Assembly (NCBI GenBank): GCA_958418815.1
Contig: CATZGB010000066.1
Coordinates: forward strand, 1 to 8,792
Reading direction: 5' to 3'
DNA: 8,792 nucleotides
Source of the DNA: an uncultured Bacteroidales bacterium
GTDB taxonomy: Bacteria > Bacteroidota > Bacteroidia > Bacteroidales > Muribaculaceae
Position numbers and translations under genes: made by a program. Below are positions 5,746 through 8,792 of this stretch, in pieces. How positions within the stretch are numbered: the first letter of the stretch is position 1; each line of letters starts with the position of its first letter. Below the pieces are notes generated by a model. The model ran no database searches. It worked only from the letters and a program-made list of their open reading frames with translations, and was not told the origin of the DNA.

Positions 5746-6165
5746 ATGCCACAGACAACAAACAAACCAGGCAGAAAACCAGTACTGCTCACAGAGAAGG
5801 AGATGGCCGTGATGAAAATACTTTGGGCACATGGCTCCCTGTTTGTGCGCGAAATGCTGGAGTTCTATCCTGAGCCTAAACCTCATTTCAACACCGTCTC
5901 CACCACCGTCAGGATTCTGGAGGAGAAGGGCCATATCGGTCACGAGGTCATCGGCTCGTCACACCGGTATCATGCAATCTCGCGTCAGGAGCAATTCAGA
6001 GAGCGCTCTTTCCGCGACCTGGTGGCTAATTTTTTCAACAACTCCTACAAATCCGCGGTATCGGCGCTTGTTGAGGAGGAAAAAATCTCGGTGGAAGAGT
6101 TGAGACAGATAATAGACCTTGTCGAGCGCCGCTCGATGGAGGAAATAGACAAAAACAAACATTAA
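5746..6165 (+). CDS. BlaI/MecI/CopY family transcriptional repressor
   Basis: The 139-residue protein has the layout of BlaI/MecI repressors. It has an N-terminal winged helix (about 14-80), with LTEKEMAVMKILWAHG as first helix and HFNTVSTTVRILEEKGHIGHE (47-67) covering the recognition helix and the start of the wing. A helical C-terminal dimerisation part follows (about 85-135: VANFFNNS, then KISVEELRQIIDLVERR). In the family, a membrane M56 protease of the BlaR1 type triggers loss of the repressor and so induces the operon. Here the gene directly after it encodes such a protease (12 bases away). No beta-lactamase is in view, so the inducer need not be a beta-lactam. It probably represses its own promoter through the double dyad just upstream, and might also affect the divergent ahpC, whose start is 114 bases from the operator. 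The start is set by the promoter position. Confidence 0.9.
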   Translation: MPQTTNKPGRKPVLLTEKEMAVMKILWAHGSLFVREMLEFYPEPKPHFNTVSTTVRILEEKGHIGHEVIGSSHRYHAISRQEQFRERSFRDLVANFFNNSYKSAVSALVEEEKISVEELRQIIDLVERRSMEEIDKNKH

Positions 6166-6169
6166 GGAG
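6164..6169 (+). promoter_or_regulatory. Shine-Dalgarno site for the M56 gene
   Basis: AAGGAG overlaps the stop codon of the repressor gene and lies 8 bases before the ATG at 6178. This is a full-strength site, uncommon in Bacteroidetes and absent from the other genes here. It fixes the start and points to translational coupling. Confidence 0.6.
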
Positions 6170-6177
6170 ACAAAACT

Positions 6178-7917
6178 ATGGGACAGCTCCTCGCCTACTC
6201 CTTGACATCATCCATACTGCTCGCGTGTATGTATCTTGTGTACAAATGGGCTCTTTCCTCTGAAAACTACCACAAGGTCAACCGTATGGTGGTATGGACG
6301 ATATATCTCTCCTCTTTGGGCTTGCCGCTTGTGTGGAAGGCGTTGCCACTCATCTTTGCCTCCTCGCCCTCCTCTCAGGTTGTCACGATAGATATTGACC
6401 CTATCCCCATCGTCGCCGTCGAGATTGACGAAACCTCCCCATCCGATTATTGGATTTTTATGGCAGTATGCGCGTATCTGGTCGGTATGGGGGTGGTCGT
6501 AATGCTCACCGCTGCCAATTTTGTGAAACTCTATGGCATAATCAGGCGCGGAGAGAAAATGACGGCAGACGGACGCAAAGTGATTCTGACCGATGATGAC
6601 CGCGTCGCCCCGTTCAGCTTCTGCAAGACCATCGTCATCCCGCGTGTGGATTTCCAGCAATATGGACCGATGATAATGATGCATGAGAAAAGCCATGTGG
6701 AATTCTGTCATTGGATTGACCTGCTCTTCGCCCAGGCCGTATGTGTGTTGCAATGGTTCAACCCGGCCGCGTGGCTGATGCGGGAAGAGCTCAAGACCAT
6801 ACATGAATACCAGGCTGATGACCGCGTCATCTCCTCGGGTGTCAATGTCAAAGATTACCAGATGCTATTAATAAAAAAGGCTGTCGGCGCGAGATTCCCG
6901 TCACTTGCCAACAGCCTGAATCACAGTAAACTTAAAAAACGTATCACTATGATGTACAATCAAAAGACATCGCGCCGCAGGGCATTGCGCCCCTTGCTGC
7001 TGCTGCCCGCTCTCGGGGCCGCGTTCTGGATTTCACAGCTTCCTGCCGTAGCTTCGGCACTGTCGACTGTGTCGTCAGCCGAACTGCCATCTGCCGTATC
7101 CGCCGACAAAGTTAGCGAAAATCCTTCTGACAAGCAAGTCACAGTCACGACACTCCCCTCCTCCAGCGGACGTGTGATGAACGTCACCACGGTCTCCTCT
7201 GGAGGAGCTGTAACTGCCTCTGCTGTCTCCACTCCGTCGGTTGCGACCGACGAGAAAGCGGCTGCAGCCGACGACGCAGAAAAAGAAGAGGTGTCTTCCG
7301 CTGTCCAGCAGATGCCCGAGTTTCCCGGAGGATCGCGTGCCCTGATGGAATATGTTGTGGCCAACCTGCAGCATCCCAAAGGGACGGAGAATATCAGCGG
7401 AAGAGTCGTGCTGAAATTCGTGGTTGAAAAGGACGGCTCGATTGGAGACGTGCAGGTTATACGCTCCTTGGATTCCCGTCTTGATGCTGAGGCAATCAGA
7501 GTGGTGAAATCATTTCCGAAATGGACTCCCGGCATAAAGGACGGCAAGAGTGTAGCCGTATGGTATGCCATCCCCATCACTTTCCGTGCCATGGGTGATG
7601 ACACCAAGGATGCAAAGGCTGCCGGCGACGGTTCCTCATCCACCTCGGTCTCAACCTCAGTCTCTACGGTGACCGATGACTCCGGCAAGACATCCTCATC
7701 CACATATTCGTCAGTGCATATAAAGGAGAATGGTGAGACAATCCACTTTCTGCTAAGTCCAGATGGACTGCCCGACAATGTGGCCTATTATGTCAACGGC
7801 GAACGTTTTGACGGGAACCACCTGAAAGACATTCCGGCATCTGACATCGAATCTATGACAATCGACAAGTCAAACCCTGGAGAAACTGCAATCCGCATAA
7901 ATCTCAAGAACAAATAA
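6178..7917 (+). CDS. BlaR1-like M56 membrane metalloprotease with TonB C-terminal domain and plug-like tail
   Basis: The 579-residue protein has membrane segments at about 3-24, 37-60 and 92-118. A zinc-protease region follows with HEKSH (169-173, the HExxH motif) and EYQAD (210-214), the second conserved M56 motif. A further hydrophobic segment (about 270-292) follows the basic stretch KTSRRR. Then come a Ser/Thr/Val-rich linker (about 293-370) and a TonB C-terminal domain (about 378-471, from MPEFPGGSRALMEYV to VWYAIPITFRA). A second serine-rich linker (about 485-512) leads to a tail (535-565) with YYVNGERF and IPASDIESMTIDK. The tail resembles the plug motif of TonB-dependent receptors. 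By family it should sit in the inner membrane with its protease facing the cytoplasm, and sense an envelope signal and relieve repression by the BlaI-like protein encoded just before it. TonB-C fusions to M56 are known in Bacteroidetes; what this one senses is not known. Confidence 0.88.
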   Translation: MGQLLAYSLTSSILLACMYLVYKWALSSENYHKVNRMVVWTIYLSSLGLPLVWKALPLIFASSPSSQVVTIDIDPIPIVAVEIDETSPSDYWIFMAVCAYLVGMGVVVMLTAANFVKLYGIIRRGEKMTADGRKVILTDDDRVAPFSFCKTIVIPRVDFQQYGPMIMMHEKSHVEFCHWIDLLFAQAVCVLQWFNPAAWLMREELKTIHEYQADDRVISSGVNVKDYQMLLIKKAVGARFPSLANSLNHSKLKKRITMMYNQKTSRRRALRPLLLLPALGAAFWISQLPAVASALSTVSSAELPSAVSADKVSENPSDKQVTVTTLPSSSGRVMNVTTVSSGGAVTASAVSTPSVATDEKAAAADDAEKEEVSSAVQQMPEFPGGSRALMEYVVANLQHPKGTENISGRVVLKFVVEKDGSIGDVQVIRSLDSRLDAEAIRVVKSFPKWTPGIKDGKSVAVWYAIPITFRAMGDDTKDAKAAGDGSSSTSVSTSVSTVTDDSGKTSSSTYSSVHIKENGETIHFLLSPDGLPDNVAYYVNGERFDGNHLKDIPASDIESMTIDKSNPGETAIRINLKNK

Positions 7918-7937
7918 CATCATACACTAATACCAGG

Positions 7938-7979
7938 CCGGGTCGCAGCAGAGATTGCCGCGACCCGGTTGTCTTGTTT
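7938..7979 (+). terminator. Rho-independent terminator of the blaI-M56 operon
   Basis: CCGGGTCGC (7938-7946) pairs with GCGACCCGG (7960-7968), a perfect 9-bp GC-rich stem. An inner GCA/TGC pair can extend it over the loop GAGAT. The tail TTGTCTTGTTT is U-rich on the plus strand. It starts 20 bases after the M56 stop and ends right next to the stop of the convergent acyltransferase, whose 3' end it may also protect, though no U-tract is present in that direction. Confidence 0.8.
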
Positions 7980-7980
7980 G

Positions 7981-8792
7981 TCAACGTCCGTCAATAATTC
8001 TCATAAAAGTCGGGAACTGTTTTTTCAGAATGAAGTAAATCGCGGTCAATATCAGCGGAGTGGCAACCGATGCCAAGGTCAACGCGAGCAGCCCGTTAGT
8101 GCCCCCTCCTCCCGATAACATCTCCGACAGATGTATTATCGTGTGCTTAATCGGATAATGGGTGACGTAAATGAAAAATGAGGCAGAGGCGAGAAACGGG
8201 CTTGCCTTGACCCATCCCGACGCGACCGCCCTTGAAACAAGGTGGAAGGCTATGGGCAGGAAACTGATTACTGCCAGATTCTTCATAAGGCAGTTTATCC
8301 AGGGCATTCCGGTCGAATTGTCGACAGTGATGTCATAATCAAGGAAATAATAAGACGCTCCGGCTATGTAGATTGCGATGGCCGGGATAAACAGGCTCTT
8401 CGACAACCTCAGTATGTCACACCCAGTGTACCTTAGCCAGTAGCCCGCACTGAAGAAAAACAAGCCGGTCGAAAGCCTTATTCCGAGATTGTCGCTGTTT
8501 GATGTGACAAACAGGATCCCGAGCAAGACCACAAGCCATCCTTTGCTGAATTTCAACGATATGTGAAGCACTGGTGAGACGAGAATGATTAATGCCAAAT
8601 CCCTGACATACCACAGTGGCAGGTTGGCCGGCCACGGCAAGCCGACAAAAGATGTTATCAGCCATTTCATTATTCCTGGCATATATCGGCCGCCATCAGG
8701 AATCTGGAGTGCTGTCTTCAGGCTTTCCCCCTGGGATAATCGTATCCGTCCGAAATAGGCCGACTTTATCAAAGCGTTTTTGGTTGCGAACT
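7981..8792 (-). CDS. Acyltransferase 3 family membrane protein (partial, N-terminus outside window)
   Basis: 269 residues are visible and the frame stays open at the right edge; the family is usually about 330-380 residues, so some 70-100 N-terminal residues, including the conserved early Arg/His region, are missing. The visible part is a chain of hydrophobic segments. It includes the family-like PLWYVRDLALIILVSPVL (LWF.RDL type motif, near the visible N-terminal third) and SASFFIYVTHYPI near the end (the SFFIY..H.P motif). AT3 proteins move acetyl or other acyl groups onto sugars of surface polysaccharides from the cytoplasmic side. A TTG near 8772 is not the real start, because the frame continues beyond it and the protein would lack family N-terminal parts. 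It may belong to a surface polysaccharide locus to the right; the acceptor is unknown. Confidence 0.85.
   Translation of the reverse strand, partial: FATKNALIKSAYFGRIRLSQGESLKTALQIPDGGRYMPGIMKWLITSFVGLPWPANLPLWYVRDLALIILVSPVLHISLKFSKGWLVVLLGILFVTSNSDNLGIRLSTGLFFFSAGYWLRYTGCDILRLSKSLFIPAIAIYIAGASYYFLDYDITVDNSTGMPWINCLMKNLAVISFLPIAFHLVSRAVASGWVKASPFLASASFFIYVTHYPIKHTIIHLSEMLSGGGGTNGLLALTLASVATPLILTAIYFILKKQFPTFMRIIDGR

Noticed and set aside
6960..7778. A 272-residue reading frame on the minus strand
   Set aside because: It is fully antisense to the M56 gene and arises from the serine/threonine-rich coding stretch; it has no promoter, no ribosome site and a composition unlike a real protein.

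Overview
The window most likely comes from a Bacteroidales genome, plausibly a gut Muribaculaceae-type organism. This rests on the promoters having the Bacteroidetes form (TTTG, about 20 bases, TAnnTTTG), on a UpxY-type antiterminator ahead of a polysaccharide flippase, on a secreted protein with a type IX-like C-terminal tail, and on a BlaI plus M56/TonB-C regulatory pair typical of Bacteroidetes. The family-level placement is inference. There is no tRNA, rRNA, CRISPR array, insertion sequence or phage gene that I can see.

Left part (1-1361, minus strand): the 5' end of a capsule/exopolysaccharide operon. A good promoter (1330-1361) feeds an untranslated leader of about 237 bases. The leader carries one pair of competing hairpins and one long composite hairpin. 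Next come upxY (NusG-like antiterminator) and a WzxC/MOP-type flippase that runs off the left edge. The structured leader fits the known logic of UpxY proteins, which let polymerase read through their own operon leader.

1472-3276 (plus strand): a single gene for a 550-residue secreted protein of unknown function with a signal peptide and a sorting-domain-like tail. Two overlapping, mutually exclusive palindromes lie in its signal-peptide coding region. A terminator shared with the convergent ahpF follows.

3314-5560 (minus strand): ahpC then ahpF, the two-component alkyl hydroperoxide reductase. A strong hairpin followed by U-rich sequence lies between them and may lower ahpF expression relative to ahpC.

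5675-7979 (plus strand): a BlaI/MecI-family repressor and an M56 (BlaR1-like) membrane metalloprotease carrying a TonB C-terminal domain and a short plug-like tail, divergent from ahpC. The promoter is covered by a perfect 40-bp inverted repeat that resolves into two tandem AACTAA-N4-TTAGTT dyads, a very likely operator for the repressor. The operon ends in a strong terminator.

7981-8792 (minus strand): an acyltransferase-3 family membrane protein cut by the right edge, probably acting on a surface polysaccharide.

The strongest candidates for something undescribed are the double operator of the BlaI/M56-TonB system, the shared-arm palindromes in the secreted-protein gene, and the folded upxY leader.
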